From an uncultured Acidimicrobiales bacterium (GTDB lineage: Bacteria; Actinomycetota; Acidimicrobiia; Acidimicrobiales; SHLQ01), in the NCBI GenBank assembly GCA_938038785.1, contig CALHTB010000011.1, positions 1-64,000 of the forward strand: a stretch of 64,000 nucleotides of DNA. The letters run 5' to 3'. Of the stretch, positions 42,281-49,929 are shown one piece after another. The notes beneath the pieces were generated by a model. The model was not told where the DNA came from and searched no databases. It saw only the letters and a program-made list of their open reading frames with translations. The position numbers were made by a program, and so were the translations under genes. Numbering within the stretch: the stretch's first letter is position 1; every line of letters begins with the position of its first letter.

Positions 42281-43420
42281 ATGAGAACCGCCATCACTGA
42301 ACTACTCGATATCGACATTCCGATCTTGGCGTTTAGCCACTGCCGCGATGTGGTCGCTGCCGTCAGTAAGGCCGGTGGCATGGGCGTGCTCGGTGCGGTT
42401 GCCCATACGCCCGAGAGCCTCGAGATCGACCTGGCGTGGATTGAAGCCGAAGTGGGAGACAAGCCCTACGGCGTCGACCTCATCATCCCCGCAAAGTACG
42501 AGGGCTCCGATCAGGGTGGCGTGACGACCCAGCAGCTCATCGATGCCATCCCGCCCGAGCACCGTCAGTTCGTCGACGAGATCTTGGCCAAGTACGACGT
42601 GCCGCCAATGCCCGACGGTGAGCGCGGCGGCCAGCTGGCTAACACCGAGGACGCGCTCTTCTCGGCGAACAACGCCGCGCCTCAGTTGGAGATCTCCCTG
42701 GCGCACAATCCGTCGCTTATCGTCAACGCTCTCGGACCGCCCACTAAGGACATGATCGACAAGTCCAAAGAAGCTGGCCGTCTCATCGGAGCGCTGGCCG
42801 GCCGCCCGCAACACGCCGAGCGACATGTCAACGCTGGGGTCGACCTGCTCGTGGCGCAAGGCTCTGAGGCTGGCGGCCATACAGGTGAAATCGGTTCGAT
42901 GGTGCTCATCCCCGAGATCGTCGACGCTGTCGGCGGCCAGATCCCTGTGCTCGGTGCAGGTGGCATCGGTCGTGGACGCCAAATGGCAGCGGCCATGGCC
43001 CTGGGTGCTGATGGCGTGTGGTGCGGGTCGGTGTGGCTCACCACCGAGGAAGCCGAAACGCACCCCACCGTGAAAGACAAGTTCCTTGGGGCCACCTCGG
43101 CCGACACGATTCGCAGCAGGTCACGCACTGGCAAACCCGCGCGGCAGCTGAAGACGGCGTGGACGAAAGAGTGGGAGAACCCGGACACGCCGATGCCGCT
43201 CGGTATGCCGATGCAACCGATCCTTGTCGACCAGGCCCTCGCCCGAATCGATCGTGCCGCCACCGACCCGAACAGCGGAGCAGGCGAGCTCGCCAACTAT
43301 TTCGTGGGGCAGATCGTGGGCAACATGAACGAGACAAAGCCCGCATCGCAAGTGGTGTTTGACATGGTCGATGAGTTCATCGACGCAACCCAAGGCTTGT
43401 ACGATCAACTGCAGTCATGA
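42281..43420 (+). CDS. Nitronate monooxygenase family flavoenzyme
   Basis: A 379-residue FMN-dependent TIM-barrel enzyme of the NMO/2-nitropropane dioxygenase/enoyl reductase-like group. N-terminal IPILAFSHCRDVVAAVS, central AQGSEAGGHTGEIGS (catalytic His region) and GAGGIGRGRQMAAAMALGADGVW (FMN phosphate loop) are clear. The usual first-strand motif P.MGG is not seen, so the substrate may not be a nitroalkane. The start at 42281 has GGGAG 6 nt upstream. Its stop overlaps the next start by 4 bp. Confidence 0.85.
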   Translation: MRTAITELLDIDIPILAFSHCRDVVAAVSKAGGMGVLGAVAHTPESLEIDLAWIEAEVGDKPYGVDLIIPAKYEGSDQGGVTTQQLIDAIPPEHRQFVDEILAKYDVPPMPDGERGGQLANTEDALFSANNAAPQLEISLAHNPSLIVNALGPPTKDMIDKSKEAGRLIGALAGRPQHAERHVNAGVDLLVAQGSEAGGHTGEIGSMVLIPEIVDAVGGQIPVLGAGGIGRGRQMAAAMALGADGVWCGSVWLTTEEAETHPTVKDKFLGATSADTIRSRSRTGKPARQLKTAWTKEWENPDTPMPLGMPMQPILVDQALARIDRAATDPNSGAGELANYFVGQIVGNMNETKPASQVVFDMVDEFIDATQGLYDQLQS

Positions 43421-43908
43421 AACTTGAACCGGCCACACTCGAACTGCTCGACACGGCCGAATTCACGCTGTCGACCGACGTCGATTTGGCTGCCTCGATC
43501 GACGAGGTGTGGGCGGTCATTGCCGACAACACGTCGTGGACCGAGTGGTTCCACAACTGCACCAAGATGACCGCGTCTCACGACACATGGACTGCCGCTG
43601 GCCAGACCCGAACCATCTCCACCACTCCCTTTGTGATCGAGGAAGTGGCCATCGAAGTGGACGAACCGAACCGCTGGGCCATGTCGCTCACCAAGACCAA
43701 CCTGCCCATGGCCAAGCGAATGCTGGAAGTGCTCGACATCACCGACACCTCGCGCAACGGCGAAGAGCGCACCGAAGTCAAATGGACTGGCGCGTTCGAT
43801 CTTCCCGCCTACTTGCTGCCTGTGCGCAGCATCTCCGAGACGCTCTTGGTTCGAACGTGGGGCCGCAGCCTCGAGGCGCTCCAAGATGCGGTGATCGCTC
43901 GACGCTGA
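43417..43908 (+). CDS. SRPBCC family (polyketide cyclase/dehydrase-like) protein
   Basis: A 163-residue START-like domain with the first strand FTLSTDVDLAASIDEVWAVI, helix WTEWFHNC, and a long C-terminal helix ISETLLVRTWGRSLEALQDAV. Such proteins bind hydrophobic ligands in a deep cavity; the function here is unknown. It is translationally coupled to the flavoenzyme before it (4-bp overlap) and to the DNA ligase after it (TGATG), so it is the middle gene of a three-gene unit. Confidence 0.8.
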   Translation: MKLEPATLELLDTAEFTLSTDVDLAASIDEVWAVIADNTSWTEWFHNCTKMTASHDTWTAAGQTRTISTTPFVIEEVAIEVDEPNRWAMSLTKTNLPMAKRMLEVLDITDTSRNGEERTEVKWTGAFDLPAYLLPVRSISETLLVRTWGRSLEALQDAVIARR

Positions 43909-44888
43909 TGCCTCGCTTCATCAAACCCATGAAGGCTGCGCCGGGCCAGCTGCCCGCAGCGGCTGGCGGTTGGGGGTATGAAATCAAGTGGGACGGCATG
44001 CGAATTATCGCCCACCTCACCGCGACCGAAGACGGCCCGGTGGTCCGATTGCAGAGCGGCAACGGCAACGACGTGACCGTGTCGTTCCCCGAGCTCCATG
44101 GCCTCGACTGCTTGCTCGACGGGTTCGACGCGCTCATCCTCGATGGGGAAGTGGTGGCTATCGACGAGGCTGGCCTTCCTAGCTTTCCGCTCTTGCAACA
44201 GCGCATGCATGTATCGGACCCGGTCGATGCACGGCGGCGCGCCGTCACTGTGCCGGTGAGCTTCGCGATTTTCGATGTGCTGCACATCAACGGCCAAGAC
44301 ACGATGCGATTGCCGTTGCGCGACCGCCGGCAACTGCTCGAACAGATTGTCGAAGACGGCGCGCACTGGCGCCTCACGACACTGCACACCGAAGACCCAG
44401 CGGGCTTGCTGGCCACCGTGACCGAGCGGGGCATGGAAGGGCTGGTCGCAAAGCAGCTCTCCTCGCTCTACCAAGAGGGGAAGCGGCCGGCGTCATGGGT
44501 GAAGATCAAGCCCCGACACCGACAAGAATTTGTCGTCGGTGGCTGGAACGAAGGACGCGACGGCAACACCGGAAACCTCGGCGCTCTTCTCCTGGGCTAT
44601 ATGGACGGCGAAGATTTCATCCACTGCGGAAGCGTCGGGTCGGGCCTGAACGACAAGACACGACGCGAATGGCTCGGCCGGGTCATAGAGCACGAGCTCG
44701 ACGAGCCACCGTTCGCCAACAAGGTCGAGCACAAGACCGGCCGCGTCTTTCATTGGACCGAACCGCGTTATGTCGTCGAAGTGGCCTTCAACAACTGGGA
44801 AGAAGACGGTCATCTGCGTCATCCGGTCTACTTAGGCCTACGAACCGACAAGACCCCAGCCGAAGTCGTGAGAGAAACTCATTCGTAA
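43908..44888 (+). CDS. ATP-dependent DNA ligase (LigC / LigD-ligase-domain type)
   Basis: A 326-residue ligase. Adenylation domain with the active-site KxDG motif in EIKWDGMR (Lys 27), LDGEVVAID (motif III), EGLVAK (motif IV) and WVKIKP (motif V), then an OB-fold domain to the C-terminus. It is the size of the actinobacterial LigC/LigD ligase domains used in repair, and lacks polymerase or nuclease domains. The stop TAA (44886-44888) lies inside the anticodon loop of a tRNA-Thr fragment, so the gene end is fused to an integration scar. The C-terminus still looks close to natural length. Confidence 0.9.
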   Translation: MPRFIKPMKAAPGQLPAAAGGWGYEIKWDGMRIIAHLTATEDGPVVRLQSGNGNDVTVSFPELHGLDCLLDGFDALILDGEVVAIDEAGLPSFPLLQQRMHVSDPVDARRRAVTVPVSFAIFDVLHINGQDTMRLPLRDRRQLLEQIVEDGAHWRLTTLHTEDPAGLLATVTERGMEGLVAKQLSSLYQEGKRPASWVKIKPRHRQEFVVGGWNEGRDGNTGNLGALLLGYMDGEDFIHCGSVGSGLNDKTRREWLGRVIEHELDEPPFANKVEHKTGRVFHWTEPRYVVEVAFNNWEEDGHLRHPVYLGLRTDKTPAEVVRETHS

Positions 44889-44923
44889 TGAGTAGGTCAG
44901 CGGTTCAATTCCGCTCGCGGGCT
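44877..44923 (+). tRNA. 3' half of a tRNA-Thr(CGT) gene, fragment 1
   Basis: Anticodon arm ACTCA-TTCGTAA-TGAGT (anticodon CGT at 44884-44886), variable loop AGGTC, T arm AGCGG-TTCAATT-CCGCT and acceptor 3' strand CGCGGGC plus discriminator T. The D arm and 5' acceptor are absent; the DNA upstream is the ligase gene. So it is not a functional tRNA. A 3' tRNA half is the usual attachment-site remnant left by integrases. Confidence 0.8.
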
Positions 44924-45062
44924 CTTCTCCCAAAATTCCTGCAACCACCTACAACCAGTGTGGGTAAATGCAGGAATTTCGCTCGTCTGGTTTGGAGAAC
45001 GAGGTCCGAACGGTGAGCAGCAGGTCGGGGGTTATCGCGAGTTAGAAGACCGCTAAGTCGGG

Positions 45063-45109
45063 TTTCATTCGCAATGAGTGGATCAGCGGTTCAACTCCGC
45101 TTTCTCGCT
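45063..45109 (+). tRNA. Diverged 3' half of a tRNA gene, fragment 2
   Basis: Same architecture as fragment 1 but more changed: TTTCA-TTCGCAA-TGAGT, GGATC, T arm AGCGG-TTCAACT-CCGCT, then TTCTCGC. No 5' half. Most likely an older or different attachment remnant. Confidence 0.65.
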
Positions 45110-45126
45110 TCACCGCAAGAAGGGCG

Positions 45127-45684
45127 CTAGATCAGGCGGTTCAACGCGCGGTTCGGGGCGCCGTAGCTGACTATCCGGATGTCGAGCCCGCTATCTCCGA
45201 ACCATTGCAGCGAAGTCTCGATGGCGTCGACGATCCACTCGGTCTTATTGCCGAATACTCCGCCTCCGAGCAGGGTGAGGAAGACGCGGTTGTTGCCCGT
45301 TTCGTGAGCGTTGATGAGGGCTGCGTGGAGCGTTGCTTCGTAGGAGGCTTCGAGCACGAGTCGGGCGAATGGCTCCCAGTTGTCTCGTCGGTCGGAGTAA
45401 CCGATCGGTAGCGCCGAGCCGTAGACCTGCGTGAGCGTGTGTCGATCTTCCGAGATTGTGACCTCGGTATTCCATTGGATCCCGATTCGTAGCTCTTCGC
45501 GCAAGTCATCTATTACATCCTCGGGTGCTTCCATGAGCGTCTCGGCAATATCATCGAGTTGATCCGGCGTGGGCCGGGCGTACCCGTTCTGCATGCGAAT
45601 GTCTTGACCAAGGGCATCGGCCATGTCCGCAAGGCAATCAACCTGCAAGTCCTCGCTTTGTCCAACCTGGCCTTCGAGCCGCAC
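45127..45684 (-). CDS. Truncated macro-like / unknown conserved protein
   Basis: A 185-residue frame from GTG 45684. The conserved-looking half is YGSALPIGYS, then EATLHAALINAHETG and FLTLLGGGVFGN, resembling the ligand loops of a macro-domain-like fold; this is tentative. In-frame sequence with the same character (ISCGAGTIYRNYF) continues upstream without a start codon to the stop at 45745-45747, so the protein probably lost its N-terminus. It lies between tRNA fragments 2 and 3. No neighbour explains its role. Confidence 0.5.
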   Translation of the reverse strand: MRLEGQVGQSEDLQVDCLADMADALGQDIRMQNGYARPTPDQLDDIAETLMEAPEDVIDDLREELRIGIQWNTEVTISEDRHTLTQVYGSALPIGYSDRRDNWEPFARLVLEASYEATLHAALINAHETGNNRVFLTLLGGGVFGNKTEWIVDAIETSLQWFGDSGLDIRIVSYGAPNRALNRLI

Positions 45685-45749
45685 GAAGTAGTTGCGGTAG
45701 ATGGTGCCTGCGCCGCAGCTGATTGCGCATGAGTGACCACCTTGCTATT

Positions 45750-45768
45750 AAATGTCAAGAGGACATTT
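45750..45768. promoter_or_regulatory. AAATGTC inverted repeat upstream of the truncated gene
   Basis: AAATGTC (45750-45756) and GACATTT (45762-45768) form a perfect 7-bp inverted repeat around AAGAG. On the minus strand it includes TTGACA, a good -35 box. It could be an operator or the end of a small element. Confidence 0.4.
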
Positions 45769-45894
45769 ATTCGCTAGAACGCAAGAAACGGTCGAGGATT
45801 GCCTCTCGCGACAGCAAATAACTACGAGCACAGCGCTCGTTGAGCTAGTTCTAGATCAGGGGCTTCGATGGAGTTAGCACAGCGCTGAGCCCGG

Positions 45895-45941
45895 TTTCAT
45901 TCGTAATGAGTAGGTCAGCGGTTCAATTCCGCTCTCGGGCT
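45895..45941 (+). tRNA. 3' half of a tRNA-Thr(CGT) gene, fragment 3
   Basis: From 45898 on it matches fragment 1 over about 45 bp with a single difference in the acceptor strand (CTCGGGC against CGCGGGC). The anticodon loop TTCGTAA, variable loop AGGTC and T arm are identical. The upstream stem strand is changed (TTTCA) and no D arm exists. Fragments 1 and 3 are direct repeats 1018 bp apart, as attL/attR-like ends would be. Confidence 0.8.
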
Positions 45942-45991
45942 CAAACACTGAAGAATCAACGATCAGCTCGTTGCGATCGGTTTCCGGTCGG

Positions 45992-46140
45992 TTAGCACAG
46001 CGCCCACTCGACAATCTCAAGAAGTTCGATGTCTGAAAGTCGATGGCCGATGGCTCGCCGTTTGGGCCCCGCTGCATCCCGAGTTGACGATCCAGATCCT
46101 CAAAGAACTGGGCCGAGACGCGAACGTCCCGGCGGTTCAC
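45992..46140 (-). pseudogene. Frameshifted and truncated copy of the ParE/RelE-like toxin
   Basis: From GTG 46140 the first 34 codons match the toxin at 46365-46679 (NRRDVRVSAQFFEDLDRQL, RGPNGEPSAIDF). One base is then missing, and the homologous sequence continues in the other frame (LSDIELLEIVEW) until TAA at 45992-45994. The C-terminal half is gone. The formal open frame runs on to 45874, but only as antisense of a tRNA fragment. Start overlaps the stop of its antitoxin (GTGA). Confidence 0.8.
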
Positions 46141-46313
46141 GATGTGGACTGCTCCGTGGAAGCGATGTGATCGAGCGCCACCTTCCTTGCCCACTCCATA
46201 GTCTCAGGTGGGATCTCCGCTGGGTCGGTGACGACGGCTGCACGGGAGATCTCCCGCCGCTCGGCAGGTGTCATCTTTTCGAGTTCTGCGGCGGTCCAGA
46301 TCTTCCGTTCCAT
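46137..46313 (-). CDS. Antitoxin, second copy (58 residues)
   Basis: A 58-residue protein beginning MERKIWTAAELEKMTPAERR, a paralogue of the antitoxin at 46676-46852: same length and an almost identical first half (about 19 of 20 residues), but a different C-terminal half (TMEWARKVALDH). In such modules the variable end normally contacts the toxin, so the two may differ in specificity. Its own toxin gene, overlapping by 4 bp, is broken. Alone it could act as an anti-addiction antitoxin. Confidence 0.75.
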   Translation of the reverse strand: MERKIWTAAELEKMTPAERREISRAAVVTDPAEIPPETMEWARKVALDHIASTEQSTS

Positions 46314-46364
46314 GTTGGCTACCTTACCTGAGCGGTCTGACGTCGAACTTGGAGGTGGAGTTGG

Positions 46365-46679
46365 TCACTCCCAGTCCATCGACAGGTCGAATTCGATGCC
46401 AATGAGTTCGACCGACCCATCTTGGGTTTCGACTCCGATTACTTTCATCGCCATGAAGAGCATGCCGCCCTTGACGAGCACGCGGTAGTCGCTCCGGCCA
46501 GGGAACAGGGGAGCTAGTTCGTGAAAGCCGACAGCGAACCTCTCAACGATCTCGACGACCTCGACGGACAGGAAGTCGACCGATGACGGTTCGCCATTTG
46601 GTCCGCGCTCAGGTTCGAGCTGATTGTCGAGATCTTCCCAGAAGCTGGCGGTCACTCGAACAACCCGCCGGTTGGTCAT
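46365..46679 (-). CDS. ParE/RelE-like toxin of a type II toxin-antitoxin module
   Basis: A 104-residue protein with the ParE/RelE-like order: N-terminal RVTASFWEDLDNQL helix, LAPLFPGRSDYRVLVKGG in the middle and a FMAMKVIGV strand near the C-terminus. The Arg in GRSDYRV matches the conserved Arg of the fold. It would act on gyrase (ParE) or on ribosome-bound mRNA (RelE); sequence alone does not decide. It overlaps the antitoxin stop by 4 bp (ATGA), antitoxin first, as usual. Confidence 0.7.
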   Translation of the reverse strand: MTNRRVVRVTASFWEDLDNQLEPERGPNGEPSSVDFLSVEVVEIVERFAVGFHELAPLFPGRSDYRVLVKGGMLFMAMKVIGVETQDGSVELIGIEFDLSMDWE

Positions 46680-46852
46680 GCAGTCTGCGTTTTGTCGTTG
46701 GCATCCATGTGGCGCCGCGCTGACTCACGTGCTCGTTCCAGAAGCTCTGGAAACTCGTTTGGGTCGGAGATCTCGCATGCTCGCGAAATGCGACTGCGCT
46801 CGGCAGGTGTCATCTTTTCGAGTTCTGCGGCGGTCCAGATCTTCCGTTCCAT
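46676..46852 (-). CDS. Antitoxin of the intact module (58 residues)
   Basis: Start at 46852 (MERKIWTAAELEKMTPAERS); the longer frame adds 15 residues without a ribosome site. A small helical, charged protein. The C-terminal half (NEFPELLERARESARRH) would wrap the toxin. AAGGTG lies upstream. About 55 bp around the start codon are nearly identical to the region of the second antitoxin, which shows a recent duplication. Confidence 0.75.
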   Translation of the reverse strand: MERKIWTAAELEKMTPAERSRISRACEISDPNEFPELLERARESARRHMDANDKTQTA

Positions 46853-46955
46853 GTTGGTCACCTTACCCGCGCGGTCTGATATCGAACTTGGCGGCACCGC
46901 AACAGCAGGCGACTTTGAGCCCAGCGCTCACCGGGGACCCGGTAGAGCAGGAGAA

Positions 46956-46996
46956 TTTGTGCACTTTGCCACCGCAGAGGTAGCAAAGTGCACAAA
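46956..46996. terminator. Perfect 14-bp inverted repeat after the stress protein gene
   Basis: TTTGTGCACTTTGC (46956-46969) and GCAAAGTGCACAAA (46983-46996) with a 13-nt loop that can itself pair partly (CACC/GGTA). It follows the stop of the minus-strand universal stress gene by 9 bp and precedes the antitoxin. The A/T runs sit before the hairpin on the minus strand, not after it, so simple intrinsic termination is uncertain. Confidence 0.5.
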
Positions 46997-47005
46997 AAAT
47001 TGGCG

Positions 47006-47425
47006 TTAGGCGGTTTTGGCGATGAGGACGGCGCAGTCGGCGCGGTGAGCGACGTCTTCAGCGACGCTGCCGAGCACTCGGCCAAGGCCTTGAACGTGCC
47101 GGTTACCAACAAGAATAAGGTCGGCATCGACTTCCTGGGCTTCGTCGAGAAGTACCTTGGCTGGAGAGCCGGGAACAGCAGCCATGCTCACTTCGAGATG
47201 GCAGAGGTCCGACGCGATATCGGCGAGCTGCTTCTGTGCGATCTCCGACGAGCTGAGGAACTGCTTGTCGCTCGAAGCGCCGATCTCATGGATCTTGTCG
47301 CTCTTGTCTACCGCGGTCACCAGGTGCACCTTTGAGCCGGTAGCGGTTGCCAGATCAGCAGCCTGCTCGACCGCGCGAAGCGCCCGATCAGATCCGTCGT
47401 AACCAACAACAATCTTCTTGTACAT
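47006..47425 (-). CDS. Universal stress protein (UspA family)
   Basis: A 139-residue single-domain Usp with KIVVGYDGSDRALRAVEQA at the N-terminus and the ATP-binding signature GNRHVQGLGRVLGSVAEDV, consistent with the nucleotide-binding subfamily. It supports survival under stress; the precise partner is unknown. AGAGG precedes the ATG, a normal ribosome site. The 262 bp between it and the divergent nitroreductase hold no gene; two copies of CGCCGCACGG lie near 47549-47575. Confidence 0.9.
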   Translation of the reverse strand: MYKKIVVGYDGSDRALRAVEQAADLATATGSKVHLVTAVDKSDKIHEIGASSDKQFLSSSEIAQKQLADIASDLCHLEVSMAAVPGSPAKVLLDEAQEVDADLILVGNRHVQGLGRVLGSVAEDVAHRADCAVLIAKTA

Positions 47426-47687
47426 CTCTTCTACCTCTTTGGCGCCGTTTGGGAGGTCGGGGGGTGACGCCGTGTATTCAACGCTATGTACCTACTCGGC
47501 AGTAACAGATGCAGAACACAGCAACAGCGGTCACACTGTGACCGTTTTCGCCGCACGGTGTTTCGCCGCACGGCGGGATCCGGCCCTGGCGGGCCTCGAC
47601 CCGCGCTGCGGTTGGCCGGAGGCCGCGTCCGTTCGGCGGAGCAAGCTCGGATCGAACTCGTTTTGCCGTACCGACTACGGTCCACTT

Positions 47688-48335
47688 ATGGAATTCGACC
47701 TTGCTCAGACCGATCATCTTCTGTTGACCACCAAGCAGATTCGCAAGCGGATGGACATGAGCCGCGCCGTCCCGCGTGAGACGTTGCTCGAGTGCATCGA
47801 TATTGCGAGCCGAGCACCTATGGGTTCGAACGTCGAGCGCAACAAGTGGTTGATCGTCGACGACGCCGATCTGAAAATGGCCATTGCCGAGCTGTACCGC
47901 AAGAACGCCGAACCCTACTTTGCCCAAAGCGAGGACCTGCCCGCTGACGACGTTTCCGAGCGGGTGGTGAGCTCAGCTCGGTATCTGTCCGACCACATGC
48001 ACGAGGTGCCAGCGATGGTGATTCCGCTTCGACTCGACCGGGTCGAAGGCTGGCCATCGGGCGATGTATCGGGCTGGTACGGGTCGGTGCTGCCCGGCGT
48101 GTGGAGCTTCCAGATGGCATTGCGCTCCCGAGGCATTGGCTCGTGTTGGACCACGTTGCACCTGGGCTCAGAAGCAGAGGTTGGCCAGCTGCTCGGTATC
48201 CCCGACACCGTTACACAGGTAGCAATGTTGCCGGTTGGCTATTACACCGGCGACAGTTTCTCGGTTACCAAGCGTCGACCAGCAGCCGACATCACGTTCA
48301 TCAATAAGTGGGGCGATAAAGCCAGCAACGCCTAA
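47688..48335 (+). CDS. Nitroreductase family FMN oxidoreductase
   Basis: A 215-residue protein with the nitroreductase fold: N-terminal helix KQIRKRMDMSRAVP (an RxxRxF-like start with Arg-Lys-Arg), SRAPMGSNVERNKW (FMN loop), LPGVWSFQMALRSRGIGSCWTT and LPVGYYTGDSF. It reduces nitro groups, quinones or enones with NAD(P)H; the substrate is unknown. The start at 47688 has TACGGT 6 nt upstream; the open frame before it is not coding-like. Confidence 0.85.
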   Translation: MEFDLAQTDHLLLTTKQIRKRMDMSRAVPRETLLECIDIASRAPMGSNVERNKWLIVDDADLKMAIAELYRKNAEPYFAQSEDLPADDVSERVVSSARYLSDHMHEVPAMVIPLRLDRVEGWPSGDVSGWYGSVLPGVWSFQMALRSRGIGSCWTTLHLGSEAEVGQLLGIPDTVTQVAMLPVGYYTGDSFSVTKRRPAADITFINKWGDKASNA

Positions 48336-48469
48336 CCCGGCGAACTTGCCCCACGGAGTTAGACCGCCTTACGTTGCCGCTAGACCTTCTAACAATTCGT
48401 TGATAGTGTCTACAGTCACAACGCGCTTCGGCCCGTGCACCGGAAAGCCCCCTGAGGAGGTCGGCAGCC

Positions 48470-49849
48470 ATGACAGCAACAACCAACAGAGAACTTGCTC
48501 AAAAGCATCTGATGCCGCATTACACCAAGGGTGCGGCCTGGAACCGAGACACCATGCCAGTAATGGTCAGTGGCAGCGGGTGCTACACCGAAGACGAGGA
48601 CGGCGAACGCTACCTCGACGGCCTCGCCGGACTGTTCTGCTCGAACATTGGGCACGGCCGAGCAGACCTCGCAGCGGCCGCAGCCAAGCAGGCCGAGAAG
48701 CTGGCCTTCTTCCCCAACTGGGGCATGGCCACACCTCCAACGATCGAAGCCGCGTCGATGATCGCCGAATTCGCGCCCGGCGACGATCTCAGCGAGGTCT
48801 TCTTTGTGAGCTCGGGCTCAGAAGCCGTCGAGTCGGCGATCAAGTTCGCCCGCAACTATCACGTCGCTCGTGGCGAAGAGTCCCGCTACAAGGTGATCGC
48901 CCGCCACTGGGCCTACCACGGCACCACACTTGGCGCGCTGTCCGTCACCGGCATCCCGAAATTCCGCAAGCAGTTCCTTCCTCTGCTGTGGGACGGTGTT
49001 CGTCACGTACCCAACACCCTCGATGGCGCCGGCCCAGAAGGCACACCGGTAGCCGAATGGCCATGTGTTGCCGAGCTCGAGCAAACCATCATCGACGAAG
49101 GTCCTGAGACCATCTCGATGATCATCGGCGAGCCGGTCCAGAACGGCCGCGGCGCAGTTGTTCCGCCCGATGGCTACTGGCAAGAGCTTCGCCGCATCGC
49201 CGACAAGTACGGAATCTTGCTTTGCGCCGACGAAGTGATCTGCGCCTTTGGTCGTATGGGTCACTGGTTCGCTAGTGAACGACTGGGAATTGAACCCGAC
49301 ATGATCACCTTCGCCAAAGGCGTCACGTCGGCATACATGCCGCTCGGCGGCATGGTCGTTAAGCGTTCGCTTGTCGAGCAGACCTGGGACTCCGAGCTCG
49401 GCATGTACAACCACGGTTCGACCTTTGGCGGCCACCCGGTTGCGTGTGCAGTGGCAGTTGCCAACATGGCCGCCATGCGTGATGAGGGTGTGCTGCAGAA
49501 CGTGCTCGACAACGAGCAGTACTTCCAAGACCACCTCACCAAGCTCGTCGACCGATTCGACATCTTGAAGGAATGGCGCGGTATGGGCTACTTCTATGCC
49601 GTCGAATTTGTTGAAAGTCGTGAAAAGGGCGTTGAGCTAAGCGATGAAGACCGGGCAGCACTTCAAGGTGGTGTGCTCGGGGGATTTGTCCACGAGTCAA
49701 AACTTCTCATTCGCCCAGACGACCGTGGGGCAACGATGTTGGTGCTTTCACCACCACTAATTGCCGACCGTGACGTGCTTGACGACATTATGGAACGTAT
49801 GGTCCATATTCTGGAACGAACCGAAGCCTGGCTCGGCGGTGATCGCTAA
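48470..49849 (+). CDS. Class III aminotransferase (taurine/omega-amino acid-pyruvate type)
   Basis: A 459-residue PLP enzyme of fold type I, class III. GLFCSNIGHGRADLAAA, SSGSEAVESAIKFAR, LCADEVICAFGRMG and the PLP lysine in TFAKGVTSAYMPLGG are clear. This subgroup moves the amino group of taurine, beta-alanine, putrescine or similar compounds to pyruvate. AGGAGG precedes the ATG. The next genes encode a TauABC-like importer and a phosphotransacetylase lies further on, which points to taurine, but the substrate is inferred from context. Confidence 0.88.
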   Translation: MTATTNRELAQKHLMPHYTKGAAWNRDTMPVMVSGSGCYTEDEDGERYLDGLAGLFCSNIGHGRADLAAAAAKQAEKLAFFPNWGMATPPTIEAASMIAEFAPGDDLSEVFFVSSGSEAVESAIKFARNYHVARGEESRYKVIARHWAYHGTTLGALSVTGIPKFRKQFLPLLWDGVRHVPNTLDGAGPEGTPVAEWPCVAELEQTIIDEGPETISMIIGEPVQNGRGAVVPPDGYWQELRRIADKYGILLCADEVICAFGRMGHWFASERLGIEPDMITFAKGVTSAYMPLGGMVVKRSLVEQTWDSELGMYNHGSTFGGHPVACAVAVANMAAMRDEGVLQNVLDNEQYFQDHLTKLVDRFDILKEWRGMGYFYAVEFVESREKGVELSDEDRAALQGGVLGGFVHESKLLIRPDDRGATMLVLSPPLIADRDVLDDIMERMVHILERTEAWLGGDR

Positions 49850-49929
49850 CGCGGCTACTGTCCCAATGGTCACGGCGACGGTTCGCCACAACTCGCAAAT
49901 GCGAAAAAACAATCCCTGGAGGGGAATCT

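Noticed and set aside
44877-45941. Complete tRNA genes or a tmRNA end
   Set aside because: No D arm or 5' acceptor strand is found next to any of the three fragments, and an anticodon arm with loop TTCGTAA is not part of tmRNA.
45874-46194. A 106-codon frame that looks like a complete small protein
   Set aside because: Only its middle part matches the toxin; it is frameshifted and its tail (SGIEPLTYSLRMKP) is the antisense of a tRNA 3' end, a well-known kind of false ORF. Its start region overlaps the real second antitoxin.
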